Positions 32,901-39,839 of a DNA stretch of 64,000 bases are shown here, piece by piece. The notes below the pieces were generated by a model. That model had not been told where the DNA came from. It did no database searches and saw only the letters and a program-made list of their open reading frames with translations. The stretch is from Aplectana chamaeleonis. Its lineage: Eukaryota; Nematoda; Chromadorea; Rhabditida; Cosmocercidae. The position numbers and the translations under genes are program-made. Location of the stretch: contig JAPDOI010001203.1 of NCBI GenBank assembly GCA_029168955.1, forward strand, positions 1-64,000. Direction: 5' to 3'. The stretch's first letter is position 1. The number at the start of each line of letters is the position of its first letter.

Positions 32901-34881
32901 CAATAACGAGATGAAGGTAGGCATCACTCATGGCATAAGTTTTCCTTATTCCTCTGAGACTGATCTTGATTCAACAATAATATCAAGTTTTCCTCTTTCT
33001 TTGAATACAGTGCTCACGATAAAATAAACCTCAAGTTAGTTTTCGAAGTTTTTGAGTAGGCAAGTCCGCAAAAGGGTATCAGGGGAATGTCCCCACATAT
33101 AGGAGAAAAACTGTCTAAAGAAACCTCTGAAATACAATACCAGCGCTAAGTTCCGTGATAACGGGGAGCATTTGCCAAACTTGGCAAAAAGACGTCCGAA
33201 ACTTGGGACTTTTTTGAACATAGACGTTTTTGGATTTTGAAAACATCATCATATTTACAGCTCAAATTCCTAATAAATAATGTACAATGTGGACCGAACT
33301 TCCCTTAAATCGCTTTGTTTTTGAGTGAAATTGTTTTTGCGATCGTTTCACGAAAACTTCAAAGTGTGGCGAGACCTTGCGTAGTAATTGTACAGTTAAT
33401 AGAAGAGCGATCTCTACGTTCTCTTTGTTAATTAGATGAAGGTGGGGCAATCTCGAGACGTGAGCAGATTGACTTCTCGAAATCCTTGATTAAACACGCT
33501 CGGCACCTTCCTGAAAAGTCGGACTATTGTTGCGAAAGCCCCAGACCGATAAATTGAGGTTTATTTCGAAAATTCAATCTGGACAGATCTCGATATAGCC
33601 CCACTTTCATCCAATTCAAAGAAAACATAGAGATTGCACTTCTATTACTTCTACAGTTACTACTCGAAGTTTCGGCGCACTTTGCCGCGCCCGACATTCT
33701 TGTGAAACGACCCCAAAAACAATTTTACTCGAAAAGAAAGCGACTTCAGGAAACTTTGGTTCACAATGTACATTATTATGTAGGAATAATATGATAATGC
33801 TGCGAACATGATAGTGCTTTCAGAATCCAACAACGTCTTCGTTCAAAAAAGTTACATGCATCGGACGCTTTTTGCCAAGTTTGGCAAATGTTCCCCGTGT
33901 TTACAAAACTTGGAGCGGGTATTGTTCGTGAATGCGCCTGTTTGGTGTGTTTTGGGGGACTACGGGCTTTGTACAATCTTGACGTCGGAAATGGTTTAGC
34001 GCTTCAAAATTCTTAGGTGACGAGTAAAATTCTTAGCGTTTTTGGCTGTTTCTCGAACCAAACCTCTTCAAAAATAAGATTTTGCAATGCACAAGCTTGG
34101 ATTTTGAACCAGTCAGGATGAAAAGTAAAAAGTATTGCCTTTAGGGCAAGGTTTATTATAAACGAATGCTGAGTTATCTTCATGAGAAGGTAGATATAGT
34201 CATCATAACATGAAGACACGTGAAAAGCCGAAGCAAAAGATGAAAGTAGAACGGCTAATTGGTGGGCGTCGGCCCTCCCCCAACGAGGTTTTCATAAATG
34301 CTTGTTTTGGCGTCTTTCATTTTGTTCTAATACATAGTAGTTATTAGTCTTTTGAAGTCGTCAGCAACTAACTAGCAACTCAAATTATCTGTAATGCATT
34401 TCATGTCTTCTTCTAAATTAACCTAGGTTATGAAAAACCTAGGAAGAAAACTTCAAGAGGCTATAGTAGTTCTTTCAGTGGCTTCATTTCTCCTAGCATG
34501 ATCGTTTGATCATCTCATAGTGAAAGATTAAGAGGTTAAAATATAGTTCTTTCACCGTTTTTGCGATGGTCTTCGTGTGTTCTTGGTGTATTACAATATT
34601 ATCGTCCCACATTGCCTTGACATACCTTCGACATGAGGTGTCCTCAATTGTGCTTACATACAACGTGAGTTGAAGAGTATGTTTTGCATATCTTTTCTCT
34701 TAAACTACATATTTATGCTCAGATAATACTGGCTCTTCCAACATTCTGCCAGTGTTACTTCGTCACCTACATTCGGTCAGCTCGATATCGTTCGGCTTAC
34801 CGAAAGCAACTACGTATGCTTCTTTCCTGCTGCTCGACCGGTGACTCTGCGAGGGATTTTTTTCTAACAACTGCAGTGTAA
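8811..34881 (+). CDS. Srsx-type seven-transmembrane chemoreceptor, seven exons over 26 kb
   Basis: Exons 8811-8937, 11481-11559, 13066-13194, 14579-14712, 27132-27261, 34535-34664 and 34723-34881 total 888 nt (295 residues plus stop), near the usual length for this family. All six joins keep phase (1, 2, 2, 1, 2, 0). TM1 carries the Gly-Asn signature (GLFGN). Cys78 before TM3 and Cys152 in the second outer loop form the usual disulfide pair. The outer loop has DDE then CAP, TM6 has SW, and the end of TM7 has the serpentine YIRSARYRSAYRK pattern. The role would be chemosensory G-protein signalling at sensory cilia. Two conserved positions are changed: TM2 has His53 where Asp is usual, and TM3 ends Asp102-Tyr103 instead of Asp-Arg. 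No frameshift or stop was seen. It could be a diverged receptor or a recently decayed gene. Confidence 0.85.
9416..9972. mobile_element. TTAA-flanked MITE, family B copy 1 (receptor intron 1)
   Basis: TTAA, AGGCAGTGGTCGCGATCA at the left; CAACTGCCT, TTAA at the right. The whole element is the reverse complement of 37717-38246 and resembles 28186-28753. Shared markers include CTGCTCGGCATGAGACTGCG. The right TTAA is also the left TTAA of the next element. Confidence 0.7.
9969..10619. mobile_element. Foldback TTAA element, family E copy 1 (receptor intron 1)
   Basis: The two halves are inverted copies about 310 bp long, from AGGTAGCATACACGCTCG to GTATGCTGCCT, meeting near 10290. The right flank is TTGA, a decayed TTAA. 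A second copy is at 25947-26559. No protein coding capacity. Confidence 0.75.
10620..11480. other. Remainder of receptor intron 1
   Basis: A short CAAA-type repeat at about 10713-10745 is the only clear feature. A fragment near 11089 (AGCTCTCAGAGTTTT) resembles the terminal repeat of family S. Confidence 0.4.
11481..11559 (+). CDS. Receptor exon 2: TM2
   Basis: The acceptor is TAGTTTGCAG. The first two bases complete the Cys codon. TM2 reads YIVSVLASLHIICLVCEL; the family normally has Asp where His stands. The donor GTATCT is weak, but it is the only site that matches the phase of exon 3 and gives the family's spacing to the TM3 Cys. Confidence 0.75.
11843..12338. mobile_element. L-type element copy 2 (receptor intron 2)
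   Basis: GGGCCGTATTCATGAAAC at the left is the inverse of GTTTCATGAATACGACCCC at the right. The termini resemble those of the larger element at 29971-31640. It is GC-rich inside and non-coding. No clear target duplication. Confidence 0.6.
12786..12815 (+). ncRNA. Hammerhead-like motif, degenerate
   Basis: CTGAAAA, a GGG/CCC stem with a seven-base loop, then GAAACGTC follows the order of a minimal hammerhead core (CUGANGA, stem II, GAAA). The sixth core base is A instead of G, so activity is doubtful. Such motifs occur in Penelope-like and other retroelements. Confidence 0.25.
12879..13020. mobile_element. Hairpin MITE M (receptor intron 2)
   Basis: ACACAAATCTAGGGGTCAG and CTGACCCCTAGGATTTGTGT are inverted ends of a 142-bp unit. 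It lies 45 bp before receptor exon 3. Confidence 0.55.
13066..13194 (+). CDS. Receptor exon 3: TM3
   Basis: The acceptor ends GAGCTTCAG and the donor is GTAAGC. It encodes RSDCF, then TM3, then MLGADYLLAVMIPLR, which corresponds to the family's Gly-x-Asp-Arg-Leu-x-x-Val-x-x-Pro-x-x-Tyr block, with Arg changed to Tyr. A 142-bp hairpin MITE ends only 45 bp upstream of this exon. Confidence 0.85.
13195..14578. other. Receptor intron 3
   Basis: No bounded element was recognised. Short ORFs here have no splice support or recognisable product. Confidence 0.5.
14579..14712 (+). CDS. Receptor exon 4: TM4 and second outer loop
   Basis: The acceptor TATATTTCAG is strong and the donor is GTGAGA. It encodes TM4 (PPFLFASVSTIFGAF) and the loop TDDEDIDFCAPIH, whose DDE..C.P pattern is characteristic of Srsx receptors. 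Confidence 0.85.
15479..15725. repeat. Fragment related to family S
   Basis: The right part (TTTTTCGGCTAAAGCTCTCA) matches the terminal repeat of the element at 23823-24196, and CTCGGCTACTT-like phrases recur inside. Left boundary uncertain. Confidence 0.35.
15973..16046 (-). pseudogene. tRNA-like sequence (SINE head or tRNA pseudogene)
   Basis: On the minus strand a box-A-like block (GTGGTGCAGTGCGATAAGG) and a box B (GGTTCAATCTC) are correctly spaced. A six-pair acceptor stem (GGCTTC with GGAGCC, one wobble) can form, but the anticodon loop has C at the position that should be U and the stem is poor. More likely a tRNA-derived SINE than a functional tRNA. Confidence 0.4.
16340..18770 (-). 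mobile_element. Non-LTR retrotransposon copy 1, RTE-like, 5' truncated and frameshifted
   Basis: Translated in several minus-strand frames: a linker rich in Lys/Arg (about 18030-17790), RT fingers (SSYRPI near 17550), motif A LLDLGNAFDRVPHD (near 17360), motif B VHQGSALSP (near 17195), a motif C decayed to HAGD (near 17100), and the C-terminal thumb region with RTVVRPVALYATECWPVTK and RLRWFDHVQRKDEDS (16810-16410). The endonuclease domain is largely missing. Loss of one catalytic Asp in motif C and at least four frame breaks make it inactive. It is antisense to the receptor gene. Confidence 0.8.
16410..18029 (-). pseudogene. Broken reverse transcriptase ORF of retroelement copy 1
   Basis: Open pieces at 17793-18029, 17465-17656, 17320-17550, 17093-17323, 16827-17333 and 16410-16811 read one after another through the same RT when frame is switched. 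The order fits a single decayed ORF2-type protein. The adjacent pieces overlap only in shadow frames. Confidence 0.75.
19905..19990 (-). repeat. 3' tail of retroelement copy 2
   Basis: Read on the minus strand, the end runs into repeated TAAGTCAG/TCAAG units. Short tandem tails of this kind are typical of RTE/CR1-type elements that lack poly(A). Confidence 0.5.
19990..20715 (-). pseudogene. C-terminal domain ORF of retroelement copy 2
   Basis: A clean 241-codon ORF encodes the post-RT region: RIELVDDFCYLGC, MMYGSETWAAPK, CTERKLFRRLLGYFWPRVCHNEDLY, LLGHILRRTPDRL and a conserved end TAHLGEDAE. It is the best preserved part of the element and marks its 3' end. Stated as a pseudogene fragment because the upstream RT is broken. 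Confidence 0.8.
20774..21434 (-). pseudogene. RT domain of retroelement copy 2, motif A deleted
   Basis: RT fingers end at YKVLKRIIL (21219). The next readable RT sequence begins after PVPSALRADGVPEKY, so about 70 residues including motif A and its catalytic Asp are missing. Motif C reads YAND rather than YADD. Two small tandem duplications (about 20740-20815 and 21418-21490) add frame damage. Inactive. Confidence 0.75.
21460..22690 (-). pseudogene. Endonuclease and connector part of retroelement copy 2
   Basis: Open pieces 22086-22690, 21822-22076 and 21460-21990 read successively through the EN domain and the connector (RRKLRRQLQSDRE, EEKNPRKAYTLLRQYSGK) after frame changes. The EN N-terminus is missing, consistent with 5' truncation. 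Confidence 0.7.
22740..23190. repeat. Minisatellite of about 120-125 bp
   Basis: Four diverged tandem units begin near 22740, 22857, 22986 and 23108, each with TGCCAGCTGAATGC-like starts, a CAACTGGCA-like block and a CGCCAGC block. It abuts the 5' end of retroelement copy 2 and ends just before a TTAA element. Confidence 0.55.
23198..23638. mobile_element. TTAA-flanked MITE, family D copy 2
   Basis: Perfect TTAA at both ends with inverted termini GGTCACGGTTCACGAT and ATCGCGAACCCTG. Internal similarity to 4805-5172, 27644-28088 and 34141-34375. Non-coding. Confidence 0.65.
23823..24196. mobile_element. MITE family S
   Basis: CTCTGAGAGTTTTGGCCGA at the left and TCGGCCAAAACTCTCAG at the right are inverted ends of a 374-bp non-coding unit. 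Inside the inner hAT element. Confidence 0.55.
24574..24650 (-). pseudogene. Second tRNA-like sequence
   Basis: On the minus strand GGTTCGATCC is an exact box B and GTAGTGGTTATCCA resembles box A. Acceptor ends TATCTCG and CGATGTA pair at six of seven positions. The anticodon arm cannot be formed well. A tRNA-derived SINE fragment or pseudogene is more likely than a gene. It lies in the right part of the outer hAT element. Confidence 0.3.
24973..25376. mobile_element. TTAA-type MITE, family W
   Basis: TCGA then ACGCAGTGTCCAC at the left; ATCGTGAACACTGCCTTTAA at the right. The middle resembles the right half of 59546-60096 in inverted orientation. It contains a run of ten C at about 25139. 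Confidence 0.5.
25377..25946. repeat. Dispersed repeat V, unsplit copy
   Basis: Aligns with the two halves at 3830-4138 and 4670-4805. It fills exactly the space between two TTAA sites, so it may itself be a TTAA element with decayed termini. Confidence 0.4.
25947..26559. mobile_element. Foldback TTAA element, family E copy 2
   Basis: TTAA, AGGCAGCATACACGCTCG at the left; a diverged inverse at the right ending in a TTAA shared with the next element. The arms carry ATAGTGCTATGA-like and CACGAGAG-like blocks found also in copy 1. Confidence 0.65.
26556..27044. mobile_element. TTAA-flanked MITE, family A copy 2 (receptor intron 4)
   Basis: TTAA, AGGCATTGTTCACGATAAGA at the left and GACACTGCCT, TTAA at the right, with the family A interior (AAGACGGTCCCATGCTGATT). 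It ends 87 bp before receptor exon 5. Confidence 0.7.
27132..27261 (+). CDS. Receptor exon 5: TM5
   Basis: The acceptor is TGTTACAG and the donor is the near-consensus GTAAGA. It encodes PKCMGWITYVINGLNVAVL, the rest of TM5 and the basic inner loop RSVRARKQ. It is separated from exon 4 by 12.4 kb of transposons, yet the split codon is completed correctly. Confidence 0.85.
27459..27611 (-). CDS. Candidate terminal exon nested in receptor intron 5
   Basis: On the minus strand a very good acceptor (CCTTTTTTCCTCCAG) leads into 50 open codons ending in TGA, with composition that looks protein-like (VKDPKREKLFTPAGNF). No partner exon was found and no family is recognised. It could be chance. Confidence 0.2.
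   Translation of the reverse strand, partial: CRVGLHASRIVASVKDPKREKLFTPAGNFIKFIIFSILPELHQQVLSKNW
27644..28088. mobile_element. TTAA-type MITE, family D copy 3
   Basis: TTAA, AGGCTGGGTTCGCGATAAAA at the left and TTTTTCGCTAACTCTGCCTA at the right. It includes a run of nine G at about 27932. Confidence 0.6.
28186..28753. mobile_element. TTAA-flanked MITE, family B copy 2
   Basis: TTAA, AGGCAGTGATCGCTAGG at the left and GTGTGCCT, TTAA at the right. Same orientation and content as 37717-38246. The right TTAA is shared with family G. Confidence 0.65.
28750..29225. mobile_element. TTAA-flanked MITE, family G with CCC/GGG termini
   Basis: TTAA, CCCACTCACGAC at the left and GTCTTGAATGGG, TTAA at the right. 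An inner inverted pair has CCACCGGTGGGAC against CGCACCGGTCGGACACG. TTAA followed by CCC is the classic piggyBac-type terminus. Non-coding. Confidence 0.65.
29971..31640. mobile_element. L-type element copy 1, 1.67 kb, non-autonomous (receptor intron 5)
   Basis: GGGCCGGATTCATCAAT at the left is the inverse of ATTGATGAATCCGGCCC at the right. TTAGA occurs just outside both ends and could be a 5-bp target duplication. No ORF above 65 codons. A stretch at 31490-31565 also occurs inverted at 6805-6880. Confidence 0.6.
31735..32400. mobile_element. TTAA-flanked element H, interrupted by family A
   Basis: TTAA, CACTTGAGAGACCGCGCGT at the left and ACGCGCGGTCTCTTAAGTG, TTAA at the right. Without the inner element it is about 250 bp. 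Confidence 0.7.
31852..32266. mobile_element. TTAA-flanked MITE, family A copy 3, inside H
   Basis: TTAA, AGGCAGTGTTCACGATGA at the left and ATCGTGAACACTGCCT, TTAA at the right, both ends intact. Orientation is opposite to copies 1 and 2. Removing one TTAA plus the element restores a continuous element H. Confidence 0.75.
33001..34144. mobile_element. TTAA-type element, family C copy 1, interrupted by U
   Basis: TTGA then CAGTGCTCACGATAAAA at the left; ATTGCCT then TTAG at the right. Flanking parts match 59546-60096 (TTTTTGAGTAGGCAAGTCC; GACGTCGGAAATGGTTT). Element U splits it. Confidence 0.55.
33139..33934. mobile_element. Foldback element U with arms of about 390 bp
   Basis: The left arm from CAATACC through CATTTGCCAAACTTGGCAAA is mirrored at the right down to GGGTATTG. 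The arms stay alignable to near the centre (about 33530), including ATAATGTACA and GAAATTGTTTTTG-like blocks. The family C copy at 59.5 kb lacks it, supporting insertion. Confidence 0.65.
34141..34375. mobile_element. TTAA-type MITE, family D copy 4, truncated
   Basis: It starts at the TTAG that ends family C. TCATGAGAAGGTAGATATAG and GCTTGTTTTGGCGTCTTT match other D copies; similarity fades near 34375. It lies 160 bp before receptor exon 6. Confidence 0.5.
34535..34664 (+). CDS. Receptor exon 6: TM6
   Basis: It encodes SFTVFAMVFVCSWCITIL and the third outer loop; the donor is GTGAGT, phase 0. The start is uncertain. Acceptor AAGAG before 34535 gives the better loop length; ATATAG before 34547 is the alternative and would give four fewer residues. 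Neither is a strong nematode acceptor. Confidence 0.75.
34723..34881 (+). CDS. Receptor exon 7: TM7 and C-tail
   Basis: A 58-bp intron precedes it, with acceptor TTATGCTCAG. TM7 reads IILALPTFCQCYFVTYIRS, then the amphipathic RYRSAYRKQLRMLL and a short tail ending in TAA. No AATAAA is visible until a repeat near 35274. Confidence 0.85.
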   Translation: MILALPTFCQCYFVTYIRSARYRSAYRKQLRMLLSCCSTGDSARDFFLTTAV

Positions 34882-34939
34882 CTCAGGATATAGTCTTTAC
34901 TGGCAAGTATCTACTCATTTTCTCATTTTCATGACTTTG

Positions 34940-36130
34940 CCCTTACAAGGGAAGTGTATGGAGTGGTAAACGCATCTGGCAAAAGTATCGACTGGTATCG
35001 TTAGCATCTCTAGTGGCTCAATAGTGAAACTGCGCAGTATCCTGCCCCGAGCTGCAGGTTCCAAGAAGTTACAAGCCTAAAAAGGTCGTTTTTTTTGTGA
35101 TTTTTGTACCCTCCAAAAAGAGCATTAATCTTTTAAAAATCCGGTAGCGGACCTCATAAATGTGTTCAGCGCCCAAAACTGCCTCCCTGAGCAAAGTTTG
35201 GGTGGAGGCGCACTTTCCATACTTTGTCCAGACTGCTAGCGTTTCAGGCTTGAACGGATTTTCGGCTGCGCGAATAAAACGACCGATTAGGGGGCTCTGG
35301 AAGCGTTTTAGAAAAGTATTCCAGATTTACCTTGAAGTGCTTCCACGGTTTTTCTATTTTCCAAAGTTTTCGGCTGGTTTCGTTTGAAGCTTCCCAACCA
35401 GGGAAAATTTCGAGGGAAAAACGCCACTTTCGAGATTTCCGGAGTGCTACGGTAGATATTGCTCAAATTGTCTCTCTGGGGGTTATTTGGAGTGCCGAAC
35501 ACAAATCTGGAGTCCTTTTACCGATTTTTTGCAAATTACGCTAGATTGCGGTGGGTATACGGTATTTTGGTCAAAATATCTGATTTTACTCAAAATTTGT
35601 ACACGGGGGTTATTCGGGGTGGAGAATACGAATTTAACGTCCCTTTGTTTAACGTTTGTCGATTTTCAAAATACTAAGGTGGCTTTCGTGCCCTAAATGA
35701 CATGATACCTACCGTAACCTACAGTAGGCCTCAAAACTTCGACAAATGGACTCCAGATTCGTGTTCACCACCCTAGATTACCTCTAAGAACAAGTTTTGA
35801 GCTGAATCCGAGAGAATTATTTGAAACTCACAAAAAATGTCTGATACCTTTGTCTTTTCGCGAAGCTTGAAGAAGGCTCATAACTTGTTCGACCCTGGAG
35901 CTCGAGGCGGGATACTGCGCATTTTTACTATTAAGCCAGAAGAGTTACTAACGGTACTGGCCGTTTTCGCAGATGCGTTCACCACTCTTAGCCCTTCCCT
36001 TGTTAGCCCAACCAGGGTAGAAGAGAAATTTTTCATTTCGGTGCCCAATCATGGTGAGGCGGACGAAAAATTAGCACGACATTTAGAAGTTCCAAGCTTA
36101 GCACAATTAAACACGAACAGATAGAAGAAT
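34940..36130. repeat. Dispersed repeat I, copy 2
   Basis: Shares with 54520-55420 the blocks GTGTTCAGCGCC, GGTTATTTGGAGTGC, GGTTATTCGGGGTGGAGAAT and, inverted, CTCCAGATTCGTGTTCAC. The 95-codon ORF at 35837-36124 is part of this repeat and has no recognisable product. Confidence 0.55.
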
Positions 36131-36147
36131 CACTCAATGCTATTGTC

Positions 36148-36375
36148 TTGACTTATTGGGCTCGCTTCCGATAGACGCGATCATTCCGAATCTTCACCGA
36201 GGCGTTACGTCCTAGTTGTCGACCATGTCCAATTGTCACGGTCCTCAGTCACAATTTGAACGCATTCCATCTGTCACTATTCCAATCCGTGCGAAATAGA
36301 ACATTGCGTTTGAACTGTCTTTCGATGCTGAGTGACTTCACATCCTCTTTTACGTGATCTGTCAGATACTTTCGC
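36148..36375 (-). mobile_element. 5'-truncated fragment of retroelement family 2
   Basis: It aligns over about 225 bp with 19960-20185, the 3' end of retroelement copy 2, including the region coding TAHLGEDAE. A short copy anchored at the 3' end is the normal product of aborted target-primed reverse transcription. Confidence 0.75.
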
Positions 36376-36389
36376 TCCTAAAGACATAC

Positions 36390-36577
36390 CTGATTGAATA
36401 GGGTAGTGTATGTAAGAATGGATGGGAAATTTTAACGAAGAAATCAATAAATTCAAGATATCTCATGGCAACCGATCCAGCTCCTCTGTCTTGGCTCTTA
36501 TCGATCAACAACAACAAAACAAGGCGATCCTTTCGGCATAAGCGTAAGTTCCAGAAAGTATGTAATTGATTAAATAT
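36390..36577 (-). CDS. Candidate internal exon, product unknown
   Basis: On the minus strand an acceptor TACGTCACAG and a good donor GTATGT bound 62 open codons (phase 0 in, phase 2 out) including KDRLVLLLLIDKSQDRGAG. No partner exon was identified. Confidence 0.25.
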
Positions 36578-36875
36578 CTGTGACGTAGAACAGAGAAAGC
36601 GATTTATACAAGTTGACATGGGCTTCTATTGGAATATTTTCACATCCTTCGGAAAAGCCAAGTTAGATAGATTCAACAATTCGTACCACTGTAATGTATC
36701 TTTCAATCAGGAGAAGGCATTGAAAGCAGATGAGAGGATGAAAATATGGTTCATGAAAAGGTAACTAGAAGAAATAGCTATGTAAAAAGATCGACCCAAT
36801 CTCATAGTATACGTCACAAATTCGTAATCAATAAAAGGCAAAGGTATGCCGCGGAAATAGTGAAACACTAATATA

Positions 36876-37072
36876 CTGTCGTTCCCGGAGCTGAATTCCG
36901 GTCCGCATTTGCGAACAACGGTTGTTGTATCACGCAATAGGACGATAATCGTGCTGGGACCACCAGCCCCCAGCAAAATTCATCTTTCTCCCATCACGAT
37001 TATCATCGTGTCGCGTGAAGCAACAGCCATAGTCCGCATACGGGGACCTGGAACTGGCTCCGAGAACGACAG
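36876..37072. mobile_element. TA-flanked hairpin MITE, family J copy 2
   Basis: CTGTCGTTCCCGGAGC and GCTCCGAGAACGACAG are inverted ends with TA outside both. The inner arms GATAATCGTGCTGGGA and ATCATCGTGTCGCG are opposed. Confidence 0.65.
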
Positions 37073-37191
37073 TAGCTAAGCTCGGAGTGAGTTAGAAAAT
37101 GATTGAATAACAAGTCAGAAAATCCAAAATACATTTGCAGACTTCTGATCCTGTGTCGCAAATAGATTGAATATAGAGACTGAATGCCGAC

Positions 37192-37428
37192 ATGAGCACT
37201 TGGAATGGGATATCGGTTGAACATATGAGCGAAGAGGTGAGTACGCTCTGGGACGTCTCAAGTGGGGTCTCGATTTCGCTTGTCGAAAGCAATGAGCGAT
37301 CGCTCTCTCGTCAAAACATCTTTACCAAACGTTATACTTCACCGAATTCCACCGCTCTTCTTCCGGTGATAATCGAAATCAAGAGTTCACTAGATATTAC
37401 TCAAAGCTTAGCGAAATCAGCGATATAA
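37192..37428 (+). other. Unassigned 78-codon ORF
   Basis: Protein-like composition and a GTGAGT donor at 37253, but the upstream acceptor frame contains stops. I cannot build an exon. Confidence 0.15.
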
Positions 37429-37716
37429 GGGTAAGATTATCCAACCATTTGCAGGACGGAACATACAAGATACAATCGGTCCAATGTCTGGGTATGGAGA
37501 TCATGGAAAGGAAAAGGAAAACCTTCGATAACGCAAATGCATTGAAAAAGTCCAGAACTTACGATAGGGAAAGATCTATTTTTGCTCAGAATATTCATGT
37601 GTTCTTGTTTAAGTAAGGATCAGTTGTTTAAAGAAGGTGACGAGGGATCAAACAAATTAAAAGGGTAAATACTAAAGTATATAGAAGTGAAAAAAGTAAT
37701 GGACGTTTATGAGAGG

Positions 37717-38246
37717 TTGAAGGCAGTGGTCACGATGAAAAAATTAAAAAAAAAACTATAAAAAATCAGCTCAGATCAAAAACAGCTGAAAACTATGAAG
37801 GTAGAGCGGTGAAAAACAGGCTAGATTTAGAGTTTCTAGGGCCCAAAGAAGCCAGTTCGTGCACAGCGCCGACGAAAAAGATCGCAGTCTCATGCCGAGC
37901 AGTCAAAAATCATCGACATTGAGAGGAAGAAATAAATGCAAATTTACCTAATAAAAACAGTTCAGCAATGAAAGAAAGCACTCCAGTCAATGTTTTTGAC
38001 TAGATGTGTACATGAATCTTAAAGCTCATTGATTAAAATTCAATTTCAAGCCAGCTGGCGTTCTTGATATAAGAGGTCATTGATGCCGATGATGTGGAGT
38101 GGGCTCGTCCACCATCGAAAGACAAGAAAGTTCAGGCCTCAAATTTGGCCCGAAACAGTGTTTTTTCACGATTTTTTATAGTTCCCACTACTCGAAACCC
38201 AGAAAAGGGTCTAGAGAGAAAAAGACGACGCGACCACTGCCTTCGA
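37717..38246. mobile_element. TTAA-type MITE, family B copy 3
   Basis: TTGA, AGGCAGTGGTCACGATGA at the left; CGACCACTGCCT then TCGA at the right. Same orientation as 28186, opposite to 9416. Confidence 0.65.
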
Positions 38247-38481
38247 ACGACGAATAATTTAATAGGAAAAAAATTCTCAATTTCGTAAATCAGGATTCGG
38301 GAATCAGAACGCCAAAAATCATCTGAAATCGGAAATGATCAGCGAAACTCTTGACCCCCCCCCTCTAGTGATTATTCCTGCCAGAAAACTCGGGCTTATC
38401 CTACTTTATTAAACAAGGTGTACACCCACGCGTACTTGTAGGCTTGTATCACGACGCTGAGAATCATTGCAGAATCGGTTA

Positions 38482-38824
38482 GGTCTCATACACTTTTCCA
38501 GGCGCCTGCAGCACTTTAAGTCGGTCCAACACACTTTCCCCGGCGATCGGCACACTCCCAGTAGAGTCCCGCAAACTTTTCGTCCCGGCACTTGGCGCAC
38601 TTCAAGTTGGGTGCAACACAGTTTTCTCGGCGCTTCACGCACTCCTAGTTGGAGTGCCACACACTTCCGCCGGTGCATGGTGTCCTCCAGGTTGTGTATA
38701 ACACAGTTTCCCTGTCGCTCCACGCACTCCAAGTTGAGTGCAACACAGACACTTCCTCCGGCGCTCGGCGCACTCCCAGTTGGGTCCCGCACACAATTTC
38801 CAGCGCTTGGCGCACTCCAAGTGA
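38482..38824. repeat. Minisatellite, 42-bp unit, eight copies
   Basis: Units of 41-46 bp carry GCACTCCAAGTTG and CAACACAGTTTCC with point changes and a 4-bp length step. As the usual unit is 14 codons, long open frames appear on both strands; I treat those ORFs as artefacts of the repeat. Confidence 0.7.
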
Positions 38825-39318
38825 AGCCCAGCGCGCTGTTTGACGCACTTTCACTCAGAAATTGCTGAGCAGGTTACCTGAGACTTCAACGCAAGTTGCA
38901 TGACGGGTTCACGCAATTTACTTTGAGTTCACAAGTAACGTAAAGCGATGTTACGTGTAATTTGACGAGATTTTTGAATAAAGTAACATGCGCTAATAAT
39001 AAATACACAACATTGCAAGTAACTTGCACTGTTGGTACATGTTACTTGACACGTACACGCGACGCGGCCGGCACATTGACAAGCGACGAGGCCAGCACAC
39101 CGTCACACGACACGGCCTGTCCGGGGAGCACGACCGGGCCGGCAGCGGTCCGTCAGGCGGGGCCTTCAGCCGGTGTGCGGGGCCAAGTACCTTAAAACTT
39201 GGGTACCTGAAGGGGAGACGCTGCCTTCATTTGAGTCCTGCTTCCAGAGTGCATCGTATACCTCCCAAGGAAACGGCACGCCGCGTAGATAAGTTACATG
39301 TGCGATAAAATAATAAGT

Positions 39319-39839
39319 TTAAAGGCAGTGTTCACGACAAAATATGTGTTCCAGTTTCCCCTAGGAGTGGGTAGTGGAGGGGCACACTATAAAGTTGACG
39401 TCGAAAGAACGCATCAAAACGAGCCACGAAGAGCCCCCGAAGTGCTCGAAGTTGCCACTTTGAGCGCAACGCAAACCCCAAAAGCGCAGTGCCCGCCCTT
39501 TCATTTCGAACAAATGAGTGCTCCAGATCGTGAGATGAGCAATGATTTCCAATCATTAGCCCCGTTCTACCCTTCATTCTCAGCTTCTCTCCTTACTCAG
39601 GTCAGCTCGCATAGATCGGCTGCAAAAGACGGAAGTTACAAGCCTCGGACAACTCGTCCACCATGTTTCCCTAGCTAAATCTTCAGGGACCATACCTGCG
39701 TTCTCAGAAGGTCTTTTACGATTCCAGAGATATCATTGGAATCAGCATGGGGACGTGTTTTAGATAGGCGATAAAGATAAAGATAAGATAAAGATAGGCG
39801 ATAATGGCAAACGACTTTTATCGTGAACACTACCTTTAA
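39319..39839. mobile_element. TTAA-flanked MITE, family A copy 4
   Basis: TTAA, AGGCAGTGTTCACGACAA at the left; TCGTGAACACTACCT, TTAA at the right. Same orientation as the copy at 31852. It sits inside a repeat rich in GTTACATG/CATGTAAC motifs. Confidence 0.7.

Noticed and set aside
32779..32928. Exon with ATG and GTAGGC donor as part of the receptor
   Set aside because: Its phase does not fit between receptor exons 5 and 6, and no other partner was found.
37192..37455. Plus-strand exons around GTGAGT and GTAAGA
   Set aside because: The acceptor-compatible frames contain stops, and the gap to the next CAG is only 25 bp.
38409..38868. ORFs of 127 and 133 codons on opposite strands
   Set aside because: Both arise from the 42-bp minisatellite.
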